Shown: positions 23,976 to 33,376, numbered from the stretch's first letter. The stretch is DNA of 64,000 nucleotides from Bosea beijingensis (GCF_030758975.1 NZ_CP132359.1:3660008-3724007), one strand, 5' to 3'. Notes: generated by a model not told the origin, from the sequence alone. Made by a program: numbers and translations.

Positions 23976-25550
23976 TCATGCCTTGCTGGCCGCCGGCTTC
24001 ATGTCGCTGGCCGAACCGGAGCCGGTCTGGATCGAGCGATCCGCCTCGCGCAGGTTGAGGTAGTGCTTGAGCACGAAGACACCGGCAATCATGCAATAGG
24101 CATAGACCAGCGGCATGGCGTGCGGCTGGGCGAAGCCGACGGCCGGCGCGTGGATCACGCCGAACAGCGTCAGGAAGCCGCCGACCAGCGCCGCGACCGC
24201 GCCGCGCATCGGCTTGTCGGTGATCGCGAAGATCGTGATGCAGCCCCAGGTCATGCTGCTGAGCGGCGCGCCGTTCCCGAGATTGGACAGGCCCTGATAG
24301 TAGACGCCCTTCTTGGCGAGCGCCTCGACGCCGACGGTCTTGGCCGCGGTGCCGGCGGCCGACAGCGTGTTGTTGGCCAGCGTCAGCGCCCAGTTGGCGA
24401 TCCACGGGAACATCGTGACGAAGATCACCGGCACTTCGTCGCGCGGCGACTCGCGCACCACCTGATTAGCCGTGACGATGCCGATATAGACGAGGATCGG
24501 AACGACCGCGACCATCGGAATCAAGGCCAGCAGGAAAGCGCCCAGGCCGAACAGCGAGAGCACGAACATGCTCAGGCCGGTGAAGAAGGTGTAGCCGGTA
24601 CCGGCCCCGATCGATTTCCAGCCGGCATGGCCGATATAGACGGTGACCGGGAACGGATTGCCGAAGAAGGCGCCGAGCGTCGAGGACAGGCCATTGGCCA
24701 TCATCACCTGGCGCGTCGGGTAGGGGTCGCCGGCGGCATGCGCGCTCTCGATGTTCTCGAGGTCGAACACGTAATTGGCGAGACCCAGCGGCACGGCCGA
24801 GGCGAGATAGGGCAGCGCATGCGGCAGCCCGTTGAGGAAGCTCGAGATGTGCAGCGTCGGCGGGTTGAAGCCGAAGGTCGACAGCGAGTTCTTGATCTCG
24901 GCCGGGCTCTGCAGGCCGAAGATCCAGGCGAGCGCCGTGCCGGCCGCGAGCAGCAGAAAGCCGGTCGGCACCTTCGGGAAGATCGGCTTCTTCCCGAACC
25001 AGTTCAGGAAGATCAGCGCCAGCACGACGAAAGCGACGGTCGGCGTCTCGAAGGACTGCAGCATCGGGTTCATCGCGAGCAGCAGCAGGCCGAGGCCCGC
25101 AAGGCAGGACAGCAGCACCGTGCGCGGGATCGTCTTGCGGATGGTCTCGCCCAGGAAGGAGCCGCCGACGAGGATCATCGCCTCGACGAAGCACCAGACC
25201 AGCGCGATCTGCAGCGCGAACTCGGCATCCTTGGTCTGGAGATAGACCGGCAGGATGACGAGGAAGGTCACTGTGAAGATCGACGGCGCGCTCGGGCCGG
25301 AAGGCAGCGCGGTCACGTCCGTGCGGCCGGTTTCCTTGACGAGCTTGTAGGCGAAATAAGTGTACCACAGGCTTGCGGCGAAGACGGCGAGGCCGAAGGC
25401 CGGGGCGATGCGCCCGTAGACCATCTCCTTGGGGAAGCCGACGACGAAGAGCAGCAGGCCGATCATCGTCAGAAGATTGGTCAGGTTGTTGGCCAGCAGG
25501 CCGAAATAGCCGCCCCAGTCGCCTTTTCGCCAGATAAAGGATCTATCCAT
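23976..25550 (-). CDS. NCS2-family (xanthine/uracil-type) permease
   Basis: The 524-residue polytopic membrane protein has about 12-14 hydrophobic segments. Motifs include GLLANNLTNLLTMIGLLLFV near the N-terminus, NPFPVTVYIGHAGWKSIGAG in the middle and IPMVAVVPILVYIGIVTANQ. It resembles divergent NCS2 proton symporters for purines and pyrimidines. As first gene of the operon with allHFG and carbamate kinase, and divergent from pucR, it probably imports the ureide or heterocycle that feeds oxalurate formation. The precise substrate is unknown. Confidence 0.8.
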   Translation of the reverse strand: MDRSFIWRKGDWGGYFGLLANNLTNLLTMIGLLLFVVGFPKEMVYGRIAPAFGLAVFAASLWYTYFAYKLVKETGRTDVTALPSGPSAPSIFTVTFLVILPVYLQTKDAEFALQIALVWCFVEAMILVGGSFLGETIRKTIPRTVLLSCLAGLGLLLLAMNPMLQSFETPTVAFVVLALIFLNWFGKKPIFPKVPTGFLLLAAGTALAWIFGLQSPAEIKNSLSTFGFNPPTLHISSFLNGLPHALPYLASAVPLGLANYVFDLENIESAHAAGDPYPTRQVMMANGLSSTLGAFFGNPFPVTVYIGHAGWKSIGAGTGYTFFTGLSMFVLSLFGLGAFLLALIPMVAVVPILVYIGIVTANQVVRESPRDEVPVIFVTMFPWIANWALTLANNTLSAAGTAAKTVGVEALAKKGVYYQGLSNLGNGAPLSSMTWGCITIFAITDKPMRGAVAALVGGFLTLFGVIHAPAVGFAQPHAMPLVYAYCMIAGVFVLKHYLNLREADRSIQTGSGSASDMKPAASKA

Positions 25551-25670
25551 CGGTTTTCCCCATCCTCGCGGGCGCGCTCCAGCGGCGCGGCTCCCAGCAG
25601 TCGAACGATCTTCTTTTGAGGGGAGCCTAGTGAGCCGGCGAGCGGGGAACCATTGCCAAGCCGCCTAAAT

Positions 25671-25704
25671 TGACCGGTCATTTTTTATCCTCAGCGGATA
25701 AAAA
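25671..25704. promoter_or_regulatory. Two adjacent palindromes in the pucR/permease divergent promoter
   Basis: TGACCGGTCA (25671-25680) is a perfect 10-bp palindrome. Directly next to it TTTTTATCC (25682-25690) and GGATAAAAA (25696-25704) form 9-bp inverted arms around TCAGC. They lie between the divergent NCS2-permease and PucR genes and are the best candidates for the PucR operator or for a second regulator's site. Confidence 0.6.
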
Positions 25705-25792
25705 TTGAACCGTTCTAACCCTGTTTTGCTTGCGAGCGCCGTCCTTTCGCGACTACAGCGATGAGGCGGAGCAGCCGCCGGGGAGCGCAGGC

Positions 25793-27400
25793 ATGGCCCA
25801 TCAACTGAAGATTTCCGAGCTGCTCCAGTTCGCGCCCTTCAAGCAGGCCCGCCTGATCTGCGGCGAGGAAGGCCTCTCCAACCCCGTCCGCGGCGTCAAC
25901 GTCATCGAGGCGCCCGACGTCACCGACTGGGTGCAGCCCGGTGACGTCCTGCTCACCAATTTCTATTCGCTCGATCGCCTGCGCCCGCTCGATGCCTTCA
26001 TCGAGAAGGTCGCCGCCCGCAAGCTCAGCGCCCTGATCGTCAAGACCGGCCTCTTCGTGCAGGAGGTCCCGGAAGAGATCGTCGAGGCCGCGCGCAGGCA
26101 TCGCCTGCCCGTCATCGAGATTCCCCGCAGCGTGCTCTACCGGACCATCGTCCTGTGCATCTCTGAACATCTCCTCAGCGAACGCCTCGGCGTGCTCGAA
26201 CGCTTCAAGGAGATCAGCGACCACTTCCTCAGCGCCTCCCTGGCGAACCAGGGCGCCTTCCGCATCCTGAAATCGCTGGAGACCTTCATCGGCAATCCGG
26301 TCGGTCTCTATGACGAGAAGCTGCAATGCCTCGCCGGCACCACCGGCAGCTCCGTCAGCCTCGTCCCGCCCGAAGGTCATCACGAAGACGCGCCCTACTA
26401 CGTCCAGACCATCGTCACCCCTGAAGCCGATGACCGCATCTGCAACCGCTACGTCTTTTCCGTCCGCGTCGGCGACGAGGTCAGGCTCTATCTCACCGTC
26501 CTCGAACTGCACGGCGCACTGGAAGACGTCCAGTCCATCGCCATCGAGAGCGCGATCAACGCGCTGGCGCTCGATTTCCTGCGACAGCAGGCGGTGATCG
26601 AGGTCGAGAAGCAGTTCCGCTTCGACCTGATCGGCGATCTGCTCGGCGGCAGCGCCCTGCCCTCCAGCGAATTGCACCGGCGCGCCGGCCTGATCCAGTG
26701 GGACCTGAGGCGAAAACACGCCGTCGCCGTGCTCGGCCTGAAGGCTCCGCCGAAATCATCCGACGAGGGCAAGAACCTCGAGCGCCTGTCCCAGCTTCTC
26801 ACCGGCGTGATCGACAATGCCCATGCCCAGATCCGGGGCGGCCATATCGTGCTCTTCTGGCCGGCCGGCGAGGGCCGCGAATGGCGCACGCAATTCCAAC
26901 GCCGCTTCGCCGAACTGAGCGCGCTCTGGTCGCGGACCGAGGAGCGCGCCACCCTGCGGGCAGGCATCGGCGAGGTCGCGGCCGATGTCGAGGGTCTGCC
27001 CCGAAGCTACAGCCAGGCGCTCGACGCGCTCAATATCGGCATCCGCGCCCGGTTCGAGAAGAATCTCGTCTTCTTCCACGAGCTTGGCATCTACCGCATG
27101 CTCTGCCGGCTCGCCCCGCAGCACGAACTCAGGGAGATGGTCCCGCCCGCGCTGCAGCGGCTGGTCGCGGTCAGGACGCGGGCCCGCGCCGATCTCGTCG
27201 AGACGCTGGAAGCCTATATCGCCTGCAACGGCAATGCGCTGGAAACCTCGCGGCGCCTCGATGTCCATCCGAAGACGGTCCTCTACCGGCTGGACAAGAT
27301 CAGGTCCGAGGCCGGGATCGATCTCGACGATGCCGAGGAGATGCTGATGGTCCAGATCGGCCTCAAGATCCTGAAAATGGAGGACGTGGCGGCGGCTTGA
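25793..27400 (+). CDS. pucR: PucR-family transcriptional regulator
   Basis: The 535-residue regulator has an N-terminal PucR ligand domain (about 5-125: LKISELLQFAPFKQARLICG, VNVIEAPDVTDWVQPGDVLL). A central GGDEF-like CdaR segment follows, then a C-terminal helix-turn-helix (NGNALETSRRLDVHPKTVLYRLDKI). PucR proteins control purine catabolism and respond to allantoin-type metabolites. GGGAGCGCAGG precedes ATG 25793. It is divergent from the permease-oxamate operon and should control it. Confidence 0.9.
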   Translation: MAHQLKISELLQFAPFKQARLICGEEGLSNPVRGVNVIEAPDVTDWVQPGDVLLTNFYSLDRLRPLDAFIEKVAARKLSALIVKTGLFVQEVPEEIVEAARRHRLPVIEIPRSVLYRTIVLCISEHLLSERLGVLERFKEISDHFLSASLANQGAFRILKSLETFIGNPVGLYDEKLQCLAGTTGSSVSLVPPEGHHEDAPYYVQTIVTPEADDRICNRYVFSVRVGDEVRLYLTVLELHGALEDVQSIAIESAINALALDFLRQQAVIEVEKQFRFDLIGDLLGGSALPSSELHRRAGLIQWDLRRKHAVAVLGLKAPPKSSDEGKNLERLSQLLTGVIDNAHAQIRGGHIVLFWPAGEGREWRTQFQRRFAELSALWSRTEERATLRAGIGEVAADVEGLPRSYSQALDALNIGIRARFEKNLVFFHELGIYRMLCRLAPQHELREMVPPALQRLVAVRTRARADLVETLEAYIACNGNALETSRRLDVHPKTVLYRLDKIRSEAGIDLDDAEEMLMVQIGLKILKMEDVAAA

Positions 27401-27690
27401 AACAGCGGATTCCTTCTCCGAACGCCCGGAAACTTGGAATTCCCTGCGATTGACCACGCGCGGAATTACCGGAATGCTCGCAAATATCGGAGCGATCCGG
27501 TCGCGGGATTTGTCGGAGCAGCTTGCGCCGCGTCAACAACGCTAAAAGCACCACGCGGTAACGTGGGCTCCCAAGATGGAGACACGGGTGTGGTCTATGC
27601 TCTGATCATCAACAGTCTGCTGCGGCTATCCGCTTTCCTGCGCTGGACGCGAACCGGCTAGCAGCCGGCTCAGAACAAGCGAGCGAGCGG

Positions 27691-27993
27691 CTACGCCACG
27701 TCGTAGCAATGGGTGCCCGCGCGAAGCTCCACATATTTCCGGCGGGTATCCGCGGTGTTTGGCATGCCGGTATCCTGCAGCCATGCGAGGAACTCGGCCG
27801 GCTTGATCGTGACGATCTCCAGTGCCCGCCCCCGCGCCAGCCAGACATTCATCACCGCCACCGCATTGCGATGCCAGGTCTCGTAATCCGCAGGCATCTG
27901 GTCGCGATCATGGGCAAGCTCCCAGAGCTGCGTGAAGTCCTCGCGCTCATACCACGGCATGGCGACCGTGTACGCGTCGACTGTCGGTTTCAC
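27691..27993 (-). CDS. Small conserved-looking hypothetical protein
   Basis: The protein of about 100 residues contains PWYEREDFTQLWELAHDRDQ, then MPADYETWHRNAVAVMNVW and IVTIKPAEFLAWLQDTGM. Composition is that of a normal globular alpha-helical protein, unlike shadow frames nearby. The start is uncertain: GTG 27993 or ATG 27957; neither has a strong ribosome site. I do not recognise a named family. It stands alone between pucR and the pfkB gene. Confidence 0.6.
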   Translation of the reverse strand: MKPTVDAYTVAMPWYEREDFTQLWELAHDRDQMPADYETWHRNAVAVMNVWLARGRALEIVTIKPAEFLAWLQDTGMPNTADTRRKYVELRAGTHCYDVA

Positions 27994-28328
27994 GTTGAGC
28001 GCCGATCGTCCGCGCGCGGCGCGGAAACTGAGAATGCTAACCGCCCGATAGGGGGTAGTCGGCCTGAGTGGGAGTAGGCGCCGGGAACGCCTGGAAGTCA
28101 ATCGCAGGGCATTCTTCGTTCGATGCGATCATTACATTCCACGCCGCTTCCGCCGCCAGGGCCACCGCTTCGACGCGCCGATGGTCGTGGCTCTGCGCAC
28201 GGGTACGGCCTTGAAGATCAGGGCAACGGCCGGTGGCGGGACGGCAGCCCCTTTTTCCACCTCGCTTCAGGGCTTCGCGACCGCCCTCGATCGTGCCGCC
28301 ATGCTGTCGCGGTGAGGCTCCGCCGTCG

Positions 28329-29288
28329 TCAAGCCGCTCCGGGTCGCCACCCGATCGCCTCGATTTCGGCCGCGGTCGGCAGATCGGCGCCCCGGCGCGT
28401 TACCGTGATCGCCGCGGCTGCGGCGGCATAGGCCAGCAAATCGGCAAGGGCTTCGCGATCGAGCGCCGCGATCGCTTCCGGACTGAGCCGGCCGGTATGC
28501 GCGAGCCGGGCAAGCAAGGCGGCGTGGAATGTATCGCCGGCGCCGACCGTGTCCTGCACCGCGACCTTTCGGCCCGGCACGGAAACCTGGCCTGCAGCGG
28601 AAAAGGCGGTCGCGCCCCGCTCGCCCTGCGTTACCACGACGAGTTGGGCTCCCAGATCGAGCCAATGGGAGGCGGCTTCGGCGACGGTGAGCTGCCCGTC
28701 CCAGGCGATCCGGATATCCTCGTCGCTGGCCTTGATGAGGGTCGCCGCACGATAGAAGCGTTCGGCTGCCGGATGCCAGCCGGCCATGTCGCCGATCGCG
28801 CTCGGGCGCAGATTGGGGTCGACGCTGATGACACGCCGGCCGCGTTCACGTTCGGCCAGCGCCGCAAAGGCCGAGCCGACGGGCTCCACCGCCATCGTAT
28901 AGGAGCCGAAGCTCAGCGCCCGGATCGCGTCCGGCAGGATGGCCGGCAGATCGGCTGCGGCAAGCGAACGGTCGGCCGCACCTTCGCCATGGAAGGCATA
29001 GCCGGGATGGCCGTCCCTGTCGGTCGTCACGACCGAGATCGTGGTGAGCCGGTCCGTCCGGACGAGATAGCGATCGTCGACCCCTTCGCGCGCCAGCAGA
29101 TCGGCGAGCATGGCGCCGAAGCCGTCGCGCGAGATACCACCGAGCAAAGCCGACTCGACACCGAGTCGTGCCAGGCCGATCGCGACATTGAAGGGCGAGC
29201 CGCCGGCCACGATCCGCGCCGGCATCTCGCCGCCCTGGCCGGCTTCGGCGAACAGATCGACCAATGCTTCGCCGCAGACCAGGATCAT
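28329..29288 (-). CDS. PfkB-family sugar kinase (fructokinase-like)
   Basis: The 319-residue ribokinase-family enzyme has an N-terminal ILVCGEALVDLF, GGSPFNVAIGLARLG (substrate lid), and the C-terminal ATP/anion-hole motif TVGAGDTFHAALL with the catalytic Asp. It probably phosphorylates a hexose or amino sugar. ATG 29288 is chosen; the frame extends to 29402 without good features. It follows nagA after 143 bp on the same strand and is the last gene of the murQ-led set, so a substrate linked to amino-sugar salvage is likely. Confidence 0.82.
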   Translation of the reverse strand: MILVCGEALVDLFAEAGQGGEMPARIVAGGSPFNVAIGLARLGVESALLGGISRDGFGAMLADLLAREGVDDRYLVRTDRLTTISVVTTDRDGHPGYAFHGEGAADRSLAAADLPAILPDAIRALSFGSYTMAVEPVGSAFAALAERERGRRVISVDPNLRPSAIGDMAGWHPAAERFYRAATLIKASDEDIRIAWDGQLTVAEAASHWLDLGAQLVVVTQGERGATAFSAAGQVSVPGRKVAVQDTVGAGDTFHAALLARLAHTGRLSPEAIAALDREALADLLAYAAAAAAITVTRRGADLPTAAEIEAIGWRPGAA

Positions 29289-29431
29289 GAGGACCGACCT
29301 TTGCTGTTCGCCTGCGCATGGGCGCTTGCCCCGGAAACTATCGGACGAACTGCGCCGCTCCAACACGATAACGACCGGGCAGGAGGCCGCCACCTGCCTC
29401 ATGCAGCACGGCTGGTGGTGGCATCCGATGC

Positions 29432-30556
29432 CTACGATGACGCACCGGCCGCCGTCCGCAAGACGGAGAAGACGGCCTTCCGGCCCGGCGCGATCCGGCC
29501 ATGGCTGCCGGAGAGGCCGAGATAGGCCGCAGGAGCCGTGCTCGCCATCGCAAGCGCCTCGGCCAGGGTCGCGCCGCCATGGCGGTGCGCGTTGAGGATC
29601 GCGGTGTTCATGGCGAGATGGGCGCCAGCCAGCCGGCCCTCGGCATTGACCAACCGCCCCTCGCTGACATGGATCGTCTCGCCGAACAGCTCGAAGGCAT
29701 CGCGCTCCGCACCGATCGTCGCCATGGCGTCGGTCACCAGCACCATCCGCTCGGGCCCTATGGCCCGAAACGCGGCTTGGAAGGAGGGCCAGGCGACATG
29801 GTGGCCGTCGGCGATGATGCCGGCGGCAAGCCCGAGATCCGACATCGCCGCACCCACCACGCCGGGCTCGCGCGAGCCGAGCTGCGACATCGCGTTGAAC
29901 AGATGCGTGACGCCGGAAAGCCCTTCGGCATGGGCGCGCGCCATATCCGACGCGGTGGCGTTGGTATGACCGGCGCAGACCCTGACGCCACGTTCGACCA
30001 AAGCACGGATGAAGCCCGGTGGAACGATTTCGGGCGCAAGCGTCACCAGCGTCACGCCGGTCGGCCCCAGCGCGGCAAGCAGGTCGACATCCGACGGCTC
30101 CGGCCGCAGCATGTTGGCGAGCGGATGGGCGCCGTTGCGTTCGGGGTTGATGAAGGGGCCTTCGATGTGAATCCCGAGGGCGCCGGGCACGCCCTGAGCG
30201 ATCGCTTCGCGCGCCGCAGAGATCGCACGGGCAATGTCGGTGCGGCTGGCGCTGATCAGCGTCGGCAGCAGGAAGCGGGTGCCGAAGCGGGCATGGGCGG
30301 CTGAGATCGTGGCGATGCCCTCGACGGTCAGGCTGTCGTTCAGCATGACGCCGCCGCCGCCATTGACCTGGATATCGATGAAGCCGGGAGACAGGACGGC
30401 GTCCTCGGGCAGGTCCTCGACCACGCAGTCGGCTGTGGCATCGGCCGGAAGGATCGCGCTGACGACGCCGTCCTCGGCGACGACGAGCCGATCGCTCAGG
30501 ATCTCAGCGCCATCGAACAGGCGTTTCGTGCGCCAGGCTTGCCGGGCGGCCGCCAT
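29432..30556 (-). CDS. nagA: N-acetylglucosamine-6-phosphate deacetylase
   Basis: The 374-residue amidohydrolase has NagA landmarks: LSPGFIDIQVNGGGGVMLND, HIEGPFINPERNGAHP (metal Glu), CAGHTNATASDM and GVTHLFNAMSQLGSREPG (metal His), IADGHHV and LVTDAMATIG (catalytic Asp). It removes acetate from GlcNAc-6-phosphate in the cytosol. Its ATG overlaps the stop of the SIS gene as TGATG, and it sits downstream of murQ, so it takes the next step after the MurQ product. Confidence 0.93.
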   Translation of the reverse strand: MAAARQAWRTKRLFDGAEILSDRLVVAEDGVVSAILPADATADCVVEDLPEDAVLSPGFIDIQVNGGGGVMLNDSLTVEGIATISAAHARFGTRFLLPTLISASRTDIARAISAAREAIAQGVPGALGIHIEGPFINPERNGAHPLANMLRPEPSDVDLLAALGPTGVTLVTLAPEIVPPGFIRALVERGVRVCAGHTNATASDMARAHAEGLSGVTHLFNAMSQLGSREPGVVGAAMSDLGLAAGIIADGHHVAWPSFQAAFRAIGPERMVLVTDAMATIGAERDAFELFGETIHVSEGRLVNAEGRLAGAHLAMNTAILNAHRHGGATLAEALAMASTAPAAYLGLSGSHGRIAPGRKAVFSVLRTAAGASS

Positions 30557-31587
30557 CAGAGCGTCTCCGTGACCTTGAGCAGGCCGGGCGGGCTGTCGAC
30601 ATTGCGGCCGAGGCGGGCGGCTTCCGCTTCGAGCGCGCGATAGACCGGCACCAGCAGGGCAATGGCATCGAGCGCCGGTTCGCCCGTTCCGAGACCCGGC
30701 AGTCCCGGCTGCGACCCTGAGCCCGAGAAAACCGGGCTGCCCTGCCGGCCAAGCGTCGCCAGCGCATCCTCGATGCTGTCGGAGACCGCGCCGCCGGCAT
30801 TGAGCCCGAGGATCGGATGCTCGCTGCGGATCGCCGCCTTCGGCCCGTGCAGGACCTCGGCGGCGCTGTAGGCGAGCACCGGCACGCCCAATATCTCGGC
30901 AGCCTTGAGAGCCGCCTCGCGGGCAGGTCCGAGGCTCAGCCCGCGCCCGATCACGAAGCCGGCGGGCGCGACGGACAAGCGACGCGCCCAGGGCGACCAG
31001 TCCAGCGCCAGCGCCTGTGCCAGCCGCTCCGGCGCGGTTCCCGCCAAGGCGATGAGCGCCTTGTCCTCGGCGAGGGCGCCGATCAGCAGCAGGCCGGCCA
31101 GCATGGTGTTCACCACCGTCTTGGTCGCGGCAACGGCAAGTTCAGGTCCGGCGGCGATCGGAATGACATGGCGGCAGGCACGGGCGGCGGGCGAATTCGC
31201 GTCGTTGACGATGGCGATGGTCTGCGCACCGGCCGCAGTCGCCTGCTCGGCCGCGGCGACAAGATCAGGACTGCGGCCGGATTGCGAGATCAGGATGTAG
31301 AGCGCCTCCCCGAGGCGAGGGCTCGCGCCATAGCGCGTCACCACCGAGGGCGCAGCAGGCGCAGCGCTGAGGCCGAGCCGGGTCTCGATCAGGTAGCGGA
31401 GATAGGTGCCGGCATGGCCGGAACTGCCGCGGCCGCTGACCACCGCATGGCTGACACGCCGCATGTCGAGCGCTGCCGCGACCTGCTCGATCACCTCCCG
31501 CCCCTCGTCCAGCAGACGTGCTGCGGCCTGCGGGATTTCCGCGACCTCGCGCGACATGCGCGAGGTCGGCTGGTCGGAATGGTTCAT
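30556..31587 (-). CDS. SIS-domain glucosamine-6-phosphate deaminase (NagB-II/GlmS-C-like)
   Basis: The 343-residue protein has two SIS domains: VSGRGSSGHAGTYLRYLIET and LISQSGRSPDLVAAAEQA in the first, VIGRGLSLGPAREAALKAAE and SAAEVLHGPKAAI in the second. It matches the isomerase half of GlmS without the glutaminase domain, the form known as NagB-II. It should convert glucosamine-6-phosphate to fructose-6-phosphate and ammonia. It overlaps the upstream gntR gene by ATGA and nagA by one base. Confidence 0.87.
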   Translation of the reverse strand: MNHSDQPTSRMSREVAEIPQAAARLLDEGREVIEQVAAALDMRRVSHAVVSGRGSSGHAGTYLRYLIETRLGLSAAPAAPSVVTRYGASPRLGEALYILISQSGRSPDLVAAAEQATAAGAQTIAIVNDANSPAARACRHVIPIAAGPELAVAATKTVVNTMLAGLLLIGALAEDKALIALAGTAPERLAQALALDWSPWARRLSVAPAGFVIGRGLSLGPAREAALKAAEILGVPVLAYSAAEVLHGPKAAIRSEHPILGLNAGGAVSDSIEDALATLGRQGSPVFSGSGSQPGLPGLGTGEPALDAIALLVPVYRALEAEAARLGRNVDSPPGLLKVTETL

Positions 31588-32417
31588 GGTTGCGGCCCCA
31601 TGGCCTCACCCTTCAGGGTCGCGACGAAATCGTAGCGGTCGCCGCGATAGGCGGAGACTGTGAACTCGACCGGCTTGCCGTTGGCGAGGAAGGCGCGCCG
31701 CTCGATCCGCAGCAGCGCGCTGCCGGCCGGCACGCCGAGATGCCTGGCCTCTTCGGCGGTCGCGAGGCCGGCATGGATGCGCTGCACGCCGTGGGCCGGC
31801 ACGGCGCCGCGCTGCGCAAGCGCGGCATAGAGCGACATCTCGACGAGATCCGGCGACGGCAGGATGCTGGCGGGCACGACCGCGCATTCGATCGCGAGTG
31901 GCTCGCCATCGGCGGTCCGGACGCGGGTGAGCCGCACGACGCCGTCACTCGGACCCAGCCCCAGCGCCATCGATTCCTGCGGCTTCGGCCGCGTCAGCTC
32001 GCGCGAGAGCCAGACCGAGCCGGGCCGGCCGCCGCGGTTCTCGATATCGGTCGAGAAGCTCGCCAGCACCGAAAGCGGCTGCTCGATGCGCGAGGCAACG
32101 AAGGTGCCCGAGCCGTGCCGGCGCGAGAGCGTGCCGCTGCGGATGAGCTCATCGATGGCGTTGCGCACGGTGACGCGCGCATAGCCGGTGAGCTGCGCCA
32201 GGTCGCGCTCCGAGGGCACGGCATCGCCCGGCTGAAAGACGTCGCTCTCGATCAGCCGGGACAAGGCGCCGGCGAGCCGGAGATAGCGCGGTGTCGGGTC
32301 GTCGCCGGCCAAGGCTTGCAGGATCGCCTGCTGCTTGGCCGGCATCGCTTCGAGCGTCGTCCCGGAGGCGGCCTCACGCGGGCGCCGCGAGCCACGTCCG
32401 GGCGAGGCCTCGCTCAC
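31584..32417 (-). CDS. GntR/HutC-family regulator of amino-sugar genes (NagR-like)
   Basis: The 277-residue protein has a GntR winged helix (about residues 45-105: SDVFQPGDAVPSERDLAQLT, RVTVRNAIDELIRSGTLSRR) and a UTRA effector domain (about 120-270: VRLTRVRTADGEPLAIE, LLRIERRAFLANGKPVEFT). The GTG start at 32417 overlaps the murQ stop. NagR/DasR-like HutC regulators bind TGGTCT-containing sites and respond to amino-sugar phosphates. Such sites occur upstream of murQ, the anmK/importer pair and the PP2C-sugar ABC operon. It is the probable regulator of all three. Confidence 0.87.
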   Translation of the reverse strand: MSEASPGRGSRRPREAASGTTLEAMPAKQQAILQALAGDDPTPRYLRLAGALSRLIESDVFQPGDAVPSERDLAQLTGYARVTVRNAIDELIRSGTLSRRHGSGTFVASRIEQPLSVLASFSTDIENRGGRPGSVWLSRELTRPKPQESMALGLGPSDGVVRLTRVRTADGEPLAIECAVVPASILPSPDLVEMSLYAALAQRGAVPAHGVQRIHAGLATAEEARHLGVPAGSALLRIERRAFLANGKPVEFTVSAYRGDRYDFVATLKGEAMGPQP

Positions 32418-33340
32418 GGCGCCGCCCTGGATGCGGTCGGGGCAGCGCCCGCCGAACCAGTGCCGAGCTCGACGAGGGCGAGGCGCAGATTGCCGCGATG
32501 GCGGGCGAGCAGGGTCTCGGCCAAGGCGACATCGGCGCCGCTGGCAAGCAGAGTGGCACGCTTGACGTCACCATGGACGCGGTCGAGATGCCGCGCTGCG
32601 GCCTCCATGCCGCAACCGGTAATGGTATCCACCATCTCGGCGGCACGGTGCCTGAGCTTGGCGTTGGTCACCCGCATATGGACCATCAGTCCGCGATAGA
32701 CCCGACCCAGCCGGATCATCAGCAGGGTCGAGAACAGGTTGAGCACGATCTTCTGGGCGGTGCCGGCCTTCATCCGGGTCGAGCCGGCGACGACTTCCTC
32801 ACCTGTCTCGATCAGGATGCCGAGATCGGCGGTGCGCAGCAGGGCCGAGCCGCGATTATTGGCGACGCCGACCGTCAGCGCCCCGCGTGACTTGGCCTCG
32901 CCGATCGCCGCGAGCGTGTAGGGCGTACGGCCGCTGGCGGCGAGGCCGATGACGACATCGTTGGAACCGATCTCGGCGCTGCGCATCGCCTCGGTGCCGT
33001 CATCGACCGAATCCTCGGCATTCTCGACCGCGTGCAGGATCGCCTCGTCGCCGCCGGCGATGGCGAAGCCGAGACGCTCCGCCGGCCAGTCGAAGGTCGG
33101 GGTCAGTTCCGCGCCGTCCTGGACGCCGATGCGCCCGGAGGTCCCGGCGCCGGCATAGATCAGGCGCCCGCCTGCTTCGAGCCTGGGCACCGCGGCGGCG
33201 ACGGCCTCCGCGATCGCCGGCAGTGAGGTCGCGATCGCCGCGACCGCGGCGAGCTGGCCCTCGTAGAGCGCCTTCAGGATATCGAGATCGCCCCAGGCAT
33301 CGAGATCCTGAAAGCGTGCGCTGACATCTTCCGTCGCCAT
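32414..33340 (-). CDS. murQ: N-acetylmuramic acid-6-phosphate etherase
   Basis: The 308-residue SIS-fold etherase has RLIYAGAGTSGRIGVQDGAE, GGDEAILHAVENAEDSVDDG, VIGLAASGRTPYTLAAI, and EVVAGSTRMKAGTAQKIVLN, all diagnostic for MurQ. It cleaves the lactyl ether of MurNAc-6-phosphate to GlcNAc-6-phosphate and D-lactate. ATG 33340 is preceded by GAGG; an in-frame start at 33376 lies inside the operator region. It is first in the operon murQ-gntR-SIS-nagA-pfkB. Confidence 0.95.
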   Translation of the reverse strand: MATEDVSARFQDLDAWGDLDILKALYEGQLAAVAAIATSLPAIAEAVAAAVPRLEAGGRLIYAGAGTSGRIGVQDGAELTPTFDWPAERLGFAIAGGDEAILHAVENAEDSVDDGTEAMRSAEIGSNDVVIGLAASGRTPYTLAAIGEAKSRGALTVGVANNRGSALLRTADLGILIETGEEVVAGSTRMKAGTAQKIVLNLFSTLLMIRLGRVYRGLMVHMRVTNAKLRHRAAEMVDTITGCGMEAAARHLDRVHGDVKRATLLASGADVALAETLLARHRGNLRLALVELGTGSAGAAPTASRAAP

Positions 33341-33343
33341 GAA

Positions 33344-33376
33344 CTGCCTCTTGTGACCAGACCAAATTAAGTCCAC
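33344..33376 (-). promoter_or_regulatory. TGGACT/TGGTCT direct-repeat operator candidate upstream of murQ
   Basis: On the minus strand TGGACT-TAATT-TGGTCT-GGTC occurs just before the murQ ribosome site: two hexamers with an 11-bp period. The same arrangement recurs at 35499-35515 and 46659-46679. TGGTCT is half of the DasR/NagR dre site. Confidence 0.6.

Noticed and set aside
27434-27661. 75-codon plus-strand frame after pucR
   Set aside because: No ribosome site, no motif, low-complexity translation; left as intergenic.
28123-28431. 102-codon plus-strand frame overlapping the pfkB end
   Set aside because: Pro/Arg-rich shadow partly antisense to the kinase.
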